A stretch of 64,000 nucleotides of DNA from Picocystis sp. L7 (taxonomy: Eukaryota > Chlorophyta > Picocystophyceae > Picocystales > Picocystaceae), in the NCBI GenBank assembly GCA_020975725.1, contig QXJR01000015.1, forward strand, positions 186,001 to 250,000. The letters run 5' to 3'. The notes below the pieces were generated by a model. It worked only from the letters and a program-made list of their open reading frames with translations, did not search any database and had not been told where the DNA came from. This document shows positions 29,840-39,817 of the stretch, in pieces. The position numbers and the translations under genes are program-made. Numbering within the stretch: the first letter of the stretch is position 1; every line of letters begins with the position of its first letter.

Positions 29840-31303
29840 ATGGGATCTTTGGTGTGGCGCATGTTTGTGGACAGCATGGAGGACGTGGACGGCGTGGAGC
29901 TGACAGAGAACGCAGGAGAAGAAGAGGGAGAAAAAACGGGACTGGAAACGCTGCGAACGGATGCGGTGCTGCCGAGCGAACTGAACACGAAGAACACCGG
30001 AAGCTTCCTCGAAATCAGCCGCGACAAATGCACCGTGCGTTACACCGGACATGGAAGCCACGATAACGACGTTGGATCCGTCCAGTCAGACGTGGGAGTG
30101 CCTTCGAACGTGCCCGTGTACTACTTCGAAACCAAGGTGGTGGACGGCGGGGAAAAGTGCTGTGTGGGGATCGGATTCACAGACAAGAAGTTCAAAGTCA
30201 CCAGGCAACCAGGATGGGAGCCAAATAGCTATGGGTACCATGGAGATGATGGGAAAAAGTTCCACAACAATGGATTGGGAGAGAATTATGGACCGACCTT
30301 CAACACGGGAGATGTCATCGGGGCCGGGATCCTGCTGGAAAAGCAGGAAATCTTCTACACCAAGAATGGAAAGTACCTGGGTGTGGCGTTTCGGAACGTG
30401 TCTCTGCCGCTTTACCCTACTGTAGGATTGCACAGTATGAATGAGTGCGTGCAGATCGACTTTTTGGGAAAAAAGGGATTCATGTATGATCCCACCGTAC
30501 TGGTGGCGCAAGTGGAGGAAAACACGAAACAGGCGGTGGAAAGAGTTCCGATGTCTGCGGTCATGACACATCAGCTCGTGCGAAACTACCTCAAGCACTA
30601 CGGGTATGCACACACACTGAAGGCCTTTGACGATTTGAGCGGGGCGGGCACTTTGTCGAAGGAGTCCGATGCCTCTGAAAATGCTGCCTGTGCTGTCAAA
30701 CGCACGAAACTGTCCTATGCAGAGAAACTCAGGTCGTCCTCCAAAAGGACACAAGAAGAAAGCTCAGCACCAACCCAGCCCCCCCTCGATACCAGTCTTG
30801 CATTGCGGTCTGCTATTAGAGCTCACATTCTAGGCAGAAGCCCCGAAGATGCGGAAGTCCTCCTCCAGGAAAAGCTTCCTCAAATGTTCGAAGAGAAGAA
30901 CCGATCGATCTGTATGCTAGTCAAGGCAACGCTAGCGTGTCAAATTTTCATCAAGCTGATGCAAGAGAATAGACTCGTAGACGCGGTCAAGTATGCGCAA
31001 GACAGTCTGGTGGAATATAGAGGTATCTCTAGAGGATTTGATGAAAAGATTCAGGATGTGCTCGCACTCCTGGCGTACCCAAACATGAACGAATCACCGG
31101 TTGCCCACCTGCTGACTTGTCAGCATACAGATGCGGTTGCAGATGTGATAAACAGGGCCATTCTGTACCTCATGGGGGAGCACACGATTTCCGAGCTAGA
31201 AGTGGATTTGAGGCAGCTATTGCTGGTGCAATGGGAAATTCGGAGTGCAAACGGTTCGCAAGGGAAGGTTTTCAACCTAGAGGAGGCGATGCATGGAGTA
31301 TGA
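29840..31303 (+). CDS. RanBP9/10-like SPRY-LisH-CTLH-CRA protein (GID/CTLH complex scaffold)
   Basis: 487 aa from ATG 29840. SPRY domain at about 70-190 (YYFETKVVDGG; CVGIGFTDKKF; GWEPNSYGYHGDDG; DVIGAGILL; IFYTKNGKYLG). LisH follows (LVRNYLKHYGYAHTLKAF), then CTLH and CRA regions to the end. This order is that of RanBPM/RanBP9 and yeast Gid1, the substrate-recruiting scaffold of the GID/CTLH ubiquitin ligase. Plants have a similar protein. An acidic N-terminal stretch precedes SPRY. Complex membership is inferred from family. Confidence 0.92.
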   Translation: MGSLVWRMFVDSMEDVDGVELTENAGEEEGEKTGLETLRTDAVLPSELNTKNTGSFLEISRDKCTVRYTGHGSHDNDVGSVQSDVGVPSNVPVYYFETKVVDGGEKCCVGIGFTDKKFKVTRQPGWEPNSYGYHGDDGKKFHNNGLGENYGPTFNTGDVIGAGILLEKQEIFYTKNGKYLGVAFRNVSLPLYPTVGLHSMNECVQIDFLGKKGFMYDPTVLVAQVEENTKQAVERVPMSAVMTHQLVRNYLKHYGYAHTLKAFDDLSGAGTLSKESDASENAACAVKRTKLSYAEKLRSSSKRTQEESSAPTQPPLDTSLALRSAIRAHILGRSPEDAEVLLQEKLPQMFEEKNRSICMLVKATLACQIFIKLMQENRLVDAVKYAQDSLVEYRGISRGFDEKIQDVLALLAYPNMNESPVAHLLTCQHTDAVADVINRAILYLMGEHTISELEVDLRQLLLVQWEIRSANGSQGKVFNLEEAMHGV

Positions 31304-31475
31304 GGCACACCATCTCAAGAACAACGTAGGGTGCTTGCTGTGTATCCTAGCCCCGATTTGATTTATTTCTAACCACGAACCAGCTCATCTAGGTTTTGCT
31401 GCTCCAATGATTGTAGTAGAGTGTGTGATGTTGGTGCTTGCTTGTACCTCTGCACGCATGTAATTATTGGACAAC

Positions 31476-32534
31476 TCACTTCCCATTCATTGGCATCCCA
31501 GCCATAGCGTCCCGTCTCTCTGCAATCGCCACGATGTGCTTGAGACAGTCTGCAAACTCTCCAAGGACTGCACCTTCCTGCTGGATGTACAGGTCTGAAG
31601 GCGACTCACCACCCCTATCCCTTGCGATGTTTTCTTCTCCTGCTGCGTTCATCCCATCCTCTGGAAGCACTTTCTCCATGCACAACAGGGACTTTTCGGT
31701 CAAGTCTTCCTCTGAACCGCCTTCCTGCATCTGGTCTTCCGTGGCTGGTCCTTTTCGCGGAGCAATGGGAACATAGTTGGCTGCCCTTTCTTGCGCAGCC
31801 ACCAGTAGTAGGTTGCACAAATCTTCCACCGCCTGGTTCTTCACAATGCCTGAAAGGTGTCCGTGCACATCGGTATTGTTTTGCGTTCTGGCCAGGTTTG
31901 ACCGGCTAGGTCCTTCCACCGGTGTGAAAAGTGCCACGCGCGCTGGAGATCCTTTGGACGGAGCTGGTGACATCGATATCCTAGTTCTTTTGCTGGCAGA
32001 GGGCGACGGTGTGACCATTTTTCCAGCTCTCCCCGCCAAAGCAACGGCTCTTTCAGCGGATCCTTCGAAGTTTTTGCAGTCGATGCACCTGCAGTTTTCA
32101 GAGCAGAGTATGCCAGCTTGGAAGCACTCGCAGTACTTCTTCAGACAGCCCGATTTCTTGCAATGGCATCCTTTGTTGTGCTTTCCGGCGTCTCCATCGG
32201 TTGGGTCTGCTGCGATCTTCGGTCGGAAGGCGTTGGGATTCCGTTCCAGCGTGATTTCTACGGCTTGTTTCCGAATGCTTTCGTGCTCCACGTTGTTACA
32301 GCAGTTGACGCAGTTGCATCCATCGCAGTACCTTCCCGAGGCGAAGCATTCGCAGTAGAGCTTCAAGCACCTCGAGTTTTTGCAGTTGCACAGCTTCCTC
32401 TCCCCTCCTCCGCCCGGCGAGAACGTTCCGCGTCGGCTGGCGGTCGGCAGGCTTCCTGGAGTCTTCACCGGTCCGCTCGGCGTGGACGGAGGCGCCTTTC
32501 CATCGCCGTCTTTCGCGTCCATCGCTTCGTCCAT
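31476..32534 (-). CDS. CXC-domain (TSO1/tesmin/LIN54-like) DNA-binding protein
   Basis: 352 aa from ATG 32534. It has two Cys-rich CXC modules, CNCKNSRCLKLYCECFASG and CHCKKSGCLKKYCECFQAG, separated by the conserved RNPNAFRPKI hinge. This is the CRC domain that binds TTYRAA-type promoter sites in the DREAM/MuvB complex and in plant TSO1/TCX proteins. The remainder is low-complexity and Pro/Ser-rich. Likely a nuclear cell-cycle regulator by family. Divergent from the small zinc-finger gene, with AGTTAACC motifs between them. Confidence 0.93.
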   Translation of the reverse strand: MDEAMDAKDGDGKAPPSTPSGPVKTPGSLPTASRRGTFSPGGGGERKLCNCKNSRCLKLYCECFASGRYCDGCNCVNCCNNVEHESIRKQAVEITLERNPNAFRPKIAADPTDGDAGKHNKGCHCKKSGCLKKYCECFQAGILCSENCRCIDCKNFEGSAERAVALAGRAGKMVTPSPSASKRTRISMSPAPSKGSPARVALFTPVEGPSRSNLARTQNNTDVHGHLSGIVKNQAVEDLCNLLLVAAQERAANYVPIAPRKGPATEDQMQEGGSEEDLTEKSLLCMEKVLPEDGMNAAGEENIARDRGGESPSDLYIQQEGAVLGEFADCLKHIVAIAERRDAMAGMPMNGK

Positions 32535-33194
32535 CGCCTTCTCGTTTCACGTCTCAAATGAGCTCGATTCGGGTTCCAGGACCAAGACTGGTTTTGGAAT
32601 CCAAATGACCCAAGGACCACCCCCGAGGAACGGACCGGGGCGTCCTCTGCAGGGAGGGGAGAAAGGGGAGGAGGAGGGTCGGGGAGGGGAGCGGGCGGGG
32701 GAGGGAGAAAGGACGGGGTGCGCAGAGCCTCGGAGGGGGAGGAGGAAGGGACGTGGTGGGGATGCGAGGGAGGGAGGTGGAGGGAGGAAGGAAGGGAAAG
32801 AGATCGTGTGCCGACGAGGATGGATCCCCCCGAGTCCCGAGGGATGGGACCGTTGCACGGGGAACAGGCGTCGAAAGGGAACCGAACCGGGTTCGAACCC
32901 GAGCCCTTGAAACCGACGAAAGGAAACCGACGAAAGGAGAGCCCGTCGATCCAAACCCCTTTTCCGTTGAAGGGTAACTCGCATCTTCAGCCCACCGCCC
33001 CCATCGGTTAACTGTTTCGTGAACCTAGAAAAAAACTCGCCCTCCTCCCTCGTTCCCTCACGGATCACTGGAGTTAACCTCCACCCGGATCGACCTCCTG
33101 CCCCCCTCCCAGCCCCAGGTCGAAAAGTTAACCTCGAGTTTACAGATCGGAGGATTCAAATCCGAACGAAGAATCGACGTTTCGAACGTCGCGC
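32535..33194. promoter_or_regulatory. Divergent promoter with GTTAAC motifs
   Basis: GGTTAACTG at about 33006, AGTTAACCTCC at about 33072 and AGTTAACCTCG at about 33127 lie between the CXC and zinc-finger genes. The first half of the region is a purine-rich stretch (32640-32800) on the plus strand. No coding sequence is supported. Confidence 0.45.
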
Positions 33195-33803
33195 ATGGCG
33201 CGACACGCGAAGCTCGTGGAAGTGCTGGCGAGCGCACGCGAAAAAGGAGTCCTGGAATCAGAAGACAGGGAAGGAAGTCCTGCCTGTGCACCGAGGACGG
33301 GCTCGGAAAACCATCTCCATCGCCTGCTGGTGAGACGAAACAGGAACGTGCAAACGCAGGAAGGACAAGTTCACGGCGACGAAAACTCGGATCTGCCGTC
33401 GAACTTCATGCACGTCAAAATGCCCTGCACGATTCCAAATCCGTCAGCACCACGAAATTGTCCCGTTTGCCAGGAAGCGTTCACGTCGCAAGAGGAGCTG
33501 GACCGCCACGTTGAGGAGGAACTGACGATGGCAATCGATGGAGGCAACCGCAGAGACTCGGGTGAATGGTTTCTGCGTCCAGCATTGGATGGAACATACA
33601 ATCAAAATCAAACCATTACTATTGGGTCTAGACCCTCACGAAAACCCAGCGTGCCAAAGCTGAAAAAAAGGAGGACTTACTTCAATCACTACGAGGAGAT
33701 GAGGCAATCCATCGCAGATGCGAGCTCGTTGAACATCCATCAAGACACGGATGTATGGGAGTGCGGAATAGGAACCTGGAATCTGGGACCAAAACTGGAG
33801 TAA
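33195..33803 (+). CDS. Small zinc-finger protein, possibly RNF220/Sina-like finger
   Basis: 202 aa from ATG 33195. It has one Cys2-His finger, CPVCQEAFTSQEELDRHVEEEL, at about residues 93-114. The pattern CPVC...LxxHxxxEL recalls the fingers in RNF220-type ubiquitin ligases and UBZ fingers, but no RING follows. A basic patch (PSVPKLKKRRTYFNHYEEM) could be a nuclear localisation signal. Function unknown; probably a real gene given its clean start, finger and divergent promoter. It converges on PEPC, with only 47 bp between them. Confidence 0.6.
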   Translation: MARHAKLVEVLASAREKGVLESEDREGSPACAPRTGSENHLHRLLVRRNRNVQTQEGQVHGDENSDLPSNFMHVKMPCTIPNPSAPRNCPVCQEAFTSQEELDRHVEEELTMAIDGGNRRDSGEWFLRPALDGTYNQNQTITIGSRPSRKPSVPKLKKRRTYFNHYEEMRQSIADASSLNIHQDTDVWECGIGTWNLGPKLE

Positions 33804-33850
33804 AAGGAAAACATCGCACCGCTAATCTCCAGTTTTCAATGGCGCTCGCA

Positions 33851-36712
33851 CTAGCCTGTGTTCTGCATGCCCGCCGCAATACCCTTCATGGAAATAATCA
33901 AGGTATCCTCAATGCCAGAGGAGGCAAGCTCATTCAGTTCAAGTAGCTCTCTGGCCCAAGGAATACTCTCAATGCTATCTGAAATTGGGGATGGAGCTTC
34001 CGTAACACCATCTTCGATTTCTCTCAGCTTCTTCAAGCACTCCACCTGAATCACGTTAAGGGGTGTGACGTAGGGTGCTCTCATATCTAACTTTTCCTTC
34101 AAGGAAGATTCTGCACTTCCTGTGGTCTCCAACAGCCTTTTCTGACTGGTCAGTTGAAGGAGAAACTTTACTGTCTCCTGCAATAGACCCCTCAAGTACT
34201 CGCCAAACTCCTGGAGATCTTCACCCACCAACTGTTGGTCGTACATCTTTGTCACTCGAGCATCGGCCTTTGCAAGGACCATCTCGACCATGTCCAAAGT
34301 GACCTGAAAGAATGGCCAATGCTTGTACATTTCCTTGAGGATGTCAAATTGGCCCACACTGGCGACCTTCTGAAATGCTTCAGACATACCTAGCCAGACT
34401 GGCAGATGAAAGCGAGTCTGAGTCCATGCAAAGATCCAAGGAATGGCACGTAGGCTCTCAATGCTGGCGTCTTTCTTCCGTTTGGCAGGCCTGCTACCAA
34501 TATTCATCTTTCCAAGTTCGGTTTCTGGGGTTGCAGCCTTGAAGTAAGCCACAAATTTGGGATCCTGGAAAACAATGCTCCTATATTGCTCACAAGAGGC
34601 ATCTGACATGAGGTTCATAATTTCCCTCCACTCAGGCTTTGGTACGTTGGATGGCATGAGCATGTGCTGCAAAGTTGCGGAGGTGTACAGATCAAGTGTA
34701 CGGAAACAAGTGTCTGCCTCACTGAAGTTTTGTTCGATGATCTCCCCTTGGACTGTTACCCTCAAAGATCCGTTGATGGTCCCTGGCGGCTGAGACAAGA
34801 TGGCCAGATGACTTGGTCCACCGCCCCTGCCCACAGTGCCACCACGCCCATGGAATATGGTGAGTTTTATTCCAAACTCATCAGCAATTTTGCTACAAGC
34901 TTCCTGGGCTTCATACAGTGCCCATGCTGCGGCAAGACGGCCCGCATCTTTGCCTGAATCTGAGTAACCAATCATGATCTCCTGCTGGCCATTGATGTGC
35001 TTCTGATACCAAGGAAGGGAAAAAAGCTGCTTCATGACGCGAGGTGCGTTCTTCAAATCGTCCAATCGCTCAAAAAGGGGAGCAATTCGAAGCGTCTGTG
35101 GGGGGGTATCCCGTGTGCCATTCTCAAGCATAAGTAAGAGCACTGCCAGCACATCCGAAGCAGATGTAGACATGCTGATGACATACGCACCAAGAGAATC
35201 TTGACATTCGTGCTTAAGTTGACAGATTGTTGCCATGGTATCCAACACCTCCTTGACGTCTGCTGACATGGGAAGATCGAACGGGATGAGCGGGCGCTTA
35301 CCGTCCAGCTCTTTGACAAGCCACTCAATCTTCTTCTCCTCCGGCCACTCCTTGTAAGATCCAAGGCCAAGGTATTGAGTGATACAGTCAATGACCTCTG
35401 CATGTCTACCACTCTCCTGTCGTACATCCAATCTGATGAGGGACATTCCAAAACAATTAATCTGCCTGATAAGGTCAAGCAGATGCTGCTTTGCAATACA
35501 CTTGTCCCCGGTGTTGCACAGTGACTCGTAGCACATGATGAGCGGCTCAAGTAGCTCCTCGGACTCCGAAATGATCTCTGCATCAGAATACTTTCCAGCC
35601 AGATTGTGTTGCAAAGCATCTTTGGTCTCATAAAGCTTGTCGCGGAGTTCTGACAGGACCACCCTGTAAGGTTCGCTGAGGGGCAAAGGTCTCCAGAACT
35701 CAGGATAGTTCCTTTGTTTGCGTTCATCAACAACACTCTCGGCATCCCAGCCGTATTTTGTCATGATACGTTCATTCGTGTCGATGGCACGCTGCTTCAA
35801 AGTTTCGTCAGCACGCCATATTGACAGCTCAAACATGAGTTTCTGAACTTCGTTGTAGTAGATCTCTGCAGCATTGTAGCGGGCAATACGGACGACATCC
35901 TTCGTGACCTTGGCTGTCACGAAGGGGTTACCATCCCTGTCACCTCCCATCCAACTGCTGAAGCGAAACAAGGGCGATGAGATGGGAAGAGGCTCCATCC
36001 CTTTTTCCACCAGAGCGCTGTCCATACGACGCAAGAATGCCGGCAATCCAGGGAAGATGGTGTTTCTAATGTACGAGAGGCCCGAACGAAATTCATCTTC
36101 GGGGCTTGGCTTGCTCCTCCCAAGCTCATCCGTCCTCCATGCAGCCTGTATGTGAGCCTTGATTGCTTCAATGGTTTCTCTTTTCTCATACTTGGTCAAC
36201 TTTTGGAGTTTCATACGCAGCACCAGCTTGCGTATCTGTCCAAAATGCAGCAGCAATTCCCTCTTCAGGGCTTGAGTTGGATGGGCAGTGAAAACGAGGT
36301 CGACGATCTGGTTGCACAGCGCGTTGTAGATCACGTCTTTGTCCATGCCGGAATTGAGGAGGGCTCCCAGCGTCTCGTTGGTAGATCGGTTGTATCTCTT
36401 GCTTTCTCCGAGTCTCTGCTTCCTCTCGACGATGGAATTTTCGATTTCTTCCGATTGGTTGTGCAGGTTCAACATATTGCTGAAGGCCGAGCACGTGAGC
36501 AGTTTTTCGTGCTGGGCGAGCCTTCCCAGGTACTCCTGCAGGGCCACGAAGTCTGCATCTGCTCCTGTGCTGCAGAATGTCTTGCTCAGTGCATAGACGA
36601 GGTCGATTTTGTTGGCCGTCACCTCTCCGACGGTTTCCTTGAGATCTTGGACGAAGAGGGATCGAAGGAAGATGTCCACGCTCAGCAGACCTTCCGACAC
36701 GGTGAGATCCAT
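33851..36712 (-). CDS. PPC: Phosphoenolpyruvate carboxylase (plant-type)
   Basis: It carboxylates PEP with bicarbonate to oxaloacetate, feeding the TCA cycle in the cytosol. 953 aa from ATG 36712; an upstream TTG is rejected. Key motifs: VFTAHPTQ (about 140-147), GYSDSGKDAGR (about 582), GRGGTVGRGGGPSHLAILSQ (about 619), WIFAWTQTRFHLPVWLG, and the C-terminal QNTG required by the plant-type clade. The N-terminal phosphorylation Ser motif of land-plant enzymes is not visible, so regulation by PEPC kinase is unlikely. Full length for the family. Confidence 0.96.
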   Translation of the reverse strand: MDLTVSEGLLSVDIFLRSLFVQDLKETVGEVTANKIDLVYALSKTFCSTGADADFVALQEYLGRLAQHEKLLTCSAFSNMLNLHNQSEEIENSIVERKQRLGESKRYNRSTNETLGALLNSGMDKDVIYNALCNQIVDLVFTAHPTQALKRELLLHFGQIRKLVLRMKLQKLTKYEKRETIEAIKAHIQAAWRTDELGRSKPSPEDEFRSGLSYIRNTIFPGLPAFLRRMDSALVEKGMEPLPISSPLFRFSSWMGGDRDGNPFVTAKVTKDVVRIARYNAAEIYYNEVQKLMFELSIWRADETLKQRAIDTNERIMTKYGWDAESVVDERKQRNYPEFWRPLPLSEPYRVVLSELRDKLYETKDALQHNLAGKYSDAEIISESEELLEPLIMCYESLCNTGDKCIAKQHLLDLIRQINCFGMSLIRLDVRQESGRHAEVIDCITQYLGLGSYKEWPEEKKIEWLVKELDGKRPLIPFDLPMSADVKEVLDTMATICQLKHECQDSLGAYVISMSTSASDVLAVLLLMLENGTRDTPPQTLRIAPLFERLDDLKNAPRVMKQLFSLPWYQKHINGQQEIMIGYSDSGKDAGRLAAAWALYEAQEACSKIADEFGIKLTIFHGRGGTVGRGGGPSHLAILSQPPGTINGSLRVTVQGEIIEQNFSEADTCFRTLDLYTSATLQHMLMPSNVPKPEWREIMNLMSDASCEQYRSIVFQDPKFVAYFKAATPETELGKMNIGSRPAKRKKDASIESLRAIPWIFAWTQTRFHLPVWLGMSEAFQKVASVGQFDILKEMYKHWPFFQVTLDMVEMVLAKADARVTKMYDQQLVGEDLQEFGEYLRGLLQETVKFLLQLTSQKRLLETTGSAESSLKEKLDMRAPYVTPLNVIQVECLKKLREIEDGVTEAPSPISDSIESIPWARELLELNELASSGIEDTLIISMKGIAAGMQNTG

Positions 36713-38477
36713 GTCGCTCTTCTCGTGCAAGGCGTTTCACTTGCGTCTCTCGGCGGTTTGGACGGTTCTCCTCGCCACCACCGTTTCGTCGCTCCCTTGG
36801 CCCACCGCACGGGCTGTTGTTCCGTCTCCTTCGTTCCACGACGTTCCTGGATCACGTGCACGCTTCTTCTCTCCCTTTCCTGCGCTTCGCACGTCCGTTT
36901 TTCCGAAGAAATGGCGGCGCGCGACGCCTGCTTCGTCGTCGCGATGCGCCGATGTGGTCCCACGTGTTTTGCAAAAAGTTAACCTCGTGGATCCGGGAGG
37001 GTTTCTCCTCCGTCGGTTGGTTGGGGAGGGTTCGGGGCCGGGCGAGCAGATGCACCCTCCCGGATGCAGATGCACCCCGATTGGAAGGGAGGGAAGGGAT
37101 GGCCCGGGGGCAGTTGCACCCTCGAGGGGGAGGGTACACGCCGCCACCCGTCTCTCCCCCGATGCCCCCCCCCCCTCCATCCGCTCGGGTTGCCTTTCGA
37201 ACGGGACCAGGATCCCCTTTCGATCGGAAACGCGTTCTCCAATCGAAACCGAAGGTGGGGCGGGTACAAAGGAACCCCAACCCTCGTCCCACAGACCTCC
37301 CTGGCGGCGGACCCCCCCCCCCATAGAATCGTATCGAATATTCGCAAGGGAGGACCCACGTGACTCCCCTCCGAGGGTTCCGTACAACCGCCACACTTGT
37401 AGCCGCGAATTTCGATGCGACACCACCGAGACGCTCGGGACTTGGGAAAAAGACCGATGAACGACACAATTGCGTCTCCATTGCCTATGCCCATGGACAT
37501 CGGAACAGAGTGATCGAGTGCTGTCCTAAGTACACACGCCGACACTCCCACTCGTGCATGTGTGGGTTCATCCAGGCGCCTTTGGTACGAGGAACGTTCC
37601 ACAAACCCCTCGAATGGACGCGACCGTTTCATCCGACGTGTCGTTTCGATGTCGATCCATTCCATGCGCAATGCTCGCGTTGTGACAACGTAGGTTCGTA
37701 GCTCCTTCCAAACATGAGGTTTCGACGTGGTAGATGGGTCATACCTCATAGGAATGATCCAACGAGCTATCATGGGCATCGGCCATGTCCCTCTTCTTTA
37801 CTCCTGATGCTTCGGCTTCTGCGTTCTCATGTGTGAGAGCACACGGATCGGTTCGTCCGAGTCTTGGGCGAGCGTCGGGTTCTACACCACCTTGGAGTGT
37901 CGAGATGGGAGACGTACTTCGCCACGACCATCACAAGCCACGAACTTGGTTTCCCGTGATTGGTCATCTCCTCGTTCTCCACTCGTTCCTCCATTCCATC
38001 CGATGAATCTTCGCCATCGATAGGGAAAGGGCATTCGAGAGTGAATCGAGAGGGAAAGGTGGATGGAAAGGGTGGATCGAAAGGGGATGAAAGGGTGGAT
38101 CGAAAGGGGAAGGGGGAATCGGGAGATGTTATCGGTTTCACCTGGATGCATGGAGTTGGTGATGGCGACACATGCACGTACACGCACACACGTGCGCGTC
38201 CATGCGCGCCGTCTCGTCCGCTCGTGCGTCCGCGAAGGGAAGGGAACGGACGTCCACCATGTCTACGCCTGCTTCCTGCTTCTCTCCTCGGATCTTCCGC
38301 GTCGCACGGAACCCACGAGAGGTCCGTCCGACGCGCCTCGCATTCCGTCGCTCCAATGGAACGCTGCGATGGCCATGATTGCGCCCACGCGTCTCCTCTG
38401 CGCCTTTACACGCGTCCGAGACGTCGTTCCATCGCCTTGCCTCTCGTCGCAGGATCCCATCCGTCCATTTCGGAGGC
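36713..38477. promoter_or_regulatory. PEPC/aminotransferase divergent region with GCAGNNRCACCC motifs
   Basis: AGTTAACCTCG at about 36976. GCAGATGCACCC at about 37046 and 37066, and GCAGTTGCACCC at about 37110. Homopolymer C runs lie at 37165-37172 and 37313-37322. No gene is supported in these 1.8 kb. Confidence 0.5.
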
Positions 38478-39785
38478 ATGTGGAAGCGCATCGCGACGCA
38501 AATCGGCACGTCCAGGATGCGCGTCGCGAGCGCACAGCGTCCTTCCACGTCCTCGCACGCGCCTTCGGATCGCGTTCGAAGCACGGATGCGCCATGCATC
38601 GGACAAGTGCAGGCTTGGATGCGCCAGAATCCACAGGCCAAGTCCTTGGCGCAAGGCATCGTGCACTGGTCGCCGCCGGATGGCGCGGTGCAGACGGCGA
38701 TGGACGCCGTCCACGGTGGATTCGCGCATGGATACGGCGCAGACGACGGCCTGCAAGAGCTTCGGGAGGCTCTGGTGGACAAGCTGCGCCGTCAGAACGG
38801 CCTCGTGGACGTGGAGGTGATGGTGACGGCCGGTGCCAACCAAGCGTTCACCAACGTGGTGCTTTCGCTGGTGGACGCTGCAGACGACGTCTGCCTGTTT
38901 GCACCGTACTACTTCAACCATCTCATGGCGCTGCAGATGACAGGAGGCGCTGAACACGTCCTCGTGGGACCAGTGCGACCAGACACCTTCATGCCGGACC
39001 TGGACTGGTTGGAAACGAGGCTACAAGAACGCCGTCCCGATTCCAACCAGGAACAAGAAAGGATGGAAAAGAAAGAGAAGAAGATCGAGATGGTGGTGCT
39101 GGTGAACCCATGCAATCCCACAGGGATCACCATGCCACTGGAAGAGCTGCAGAGGGCCGCCCAGCTGTGCCACAAGCACGGGGCATGGCTGGTGGTGGAC
39201 AACACGTACGAAGATTTCGTGTACGAGGAGGCCGTGCATCGGACCGTAGAAGGGCCAAACGTGCTCAACCTGTTCTCCATGTCCAAAGCGTACGGCATGA
39301 TGGGATGGAGGATCGGATACATCGCTTATCCCAAGGCCCAACCGAACATGGACCTGGGAAAACAACTGCTCAAGGTGCAGGACACCATCCCCATCTGTCC
39401 AGCCGTGGTCTCCCAATATGCGGCGTTGGGAGCCTTGAAAGCAGGCAACACCTGGGTGGCTCAACACGTGAGCGGGTTGGACAAGAACCGCAAGATCGTA
39501 CGGGATGCCTTGATGCCCTTGGGAGAGGAAAATATCAAGGGTGGGAACGGAGCGATCTATTACTTTTGTAAGCTGCCCGAACGGTACCAAGAAAAGGACC
39601 AAGAGGTAGTGCAATGGCTGGTCGAAAAACACGGCATTTGCGTGATCCCCGGTAGCTCCTGCGGCTCACCCGGCTGGATCCGTGTGGCATATGCCAACCT
39701 GGAACCCGAGGCGTGCGCAGAAGCAGCCGGACAGCTCAAAAGGGGACTGGAAGAGCTGGTCAAGGACCAGGGAATTATTGTTTAG
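38478..39785 (+). CDS. Aminotransferase class I/II, ISS1/VAS1-like
   Basis: PLP enzyme, 435 aa from the ATG at 38478; an in-frame TTG upstream is rejected. Motifs: SLAQGIVHWSPP, HGYGADDGLQELREAL, MVTAGANQAF, VNPCNPTGI and VVDNTYEDF, with the PLP Lys in LFSMSKAYGMMGWRIGY (about residue 270). The plant homologue (ISS1/VAS1) uses methionine as amino donor to aromatic 2-oxo acids and so links auxin and ethylene precursors. In an alga it more likely balances Met and aromatic amino acids. The N-terminal 60 residues are basic and Ser/Arg-rich, so organelle import is possible. It converges with the RING gene, 32 bp apart. Confidence 0.88.
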   Translation: MWKRIATQIGTSRMRVASAQRPSTSSHAPSDRVRSTDAPCIGQVQAWMRQNPQAKSLAQGIVHWSPPDGAVQTAMDAVHGGFAHGYGADDGLQELREALVDKLRRQNGLVDVEVMVTAGANQAFTNVVLSLVDAADDVCLFAPYYFNHLMALQMTGGAEHVLVGPVRPDTFMPDLDWLETRLQERRPDSNQEQERMEKKEKKIEMVVLVNPCNPTGITMPLEELQRAAQLCHKHGAWLVVDNTYEDFVYEEAVHRTVEGPNVLNLFSMSKAYGMMGWRIGYIAYPKAQPNMDLGKQLLKVQDTIPICPAVVSQYAALGALKAGNTWVAQHVSGLDKNRKIVRDALMPLGEENIKGGNGAIYYFCKLPERYQEKDQEVVQWLVEKHGICVIPGSSCGSPGWIRVAYANLEPEACAEAAGQLKRGLEELVKDQGIIV

Positions 39786-39817
39786 AAACACGTCAAAGAC
39801 GTGGGGCTTGTGTACTC

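Noticed and set aside
32880-32905. GGTTCGAACCC word resembling a tRNA T-arm
   Set aside because: No acceptor or anticodon arm can be built around it; it is a local palindrome in repetitive G+C-rich DNA.
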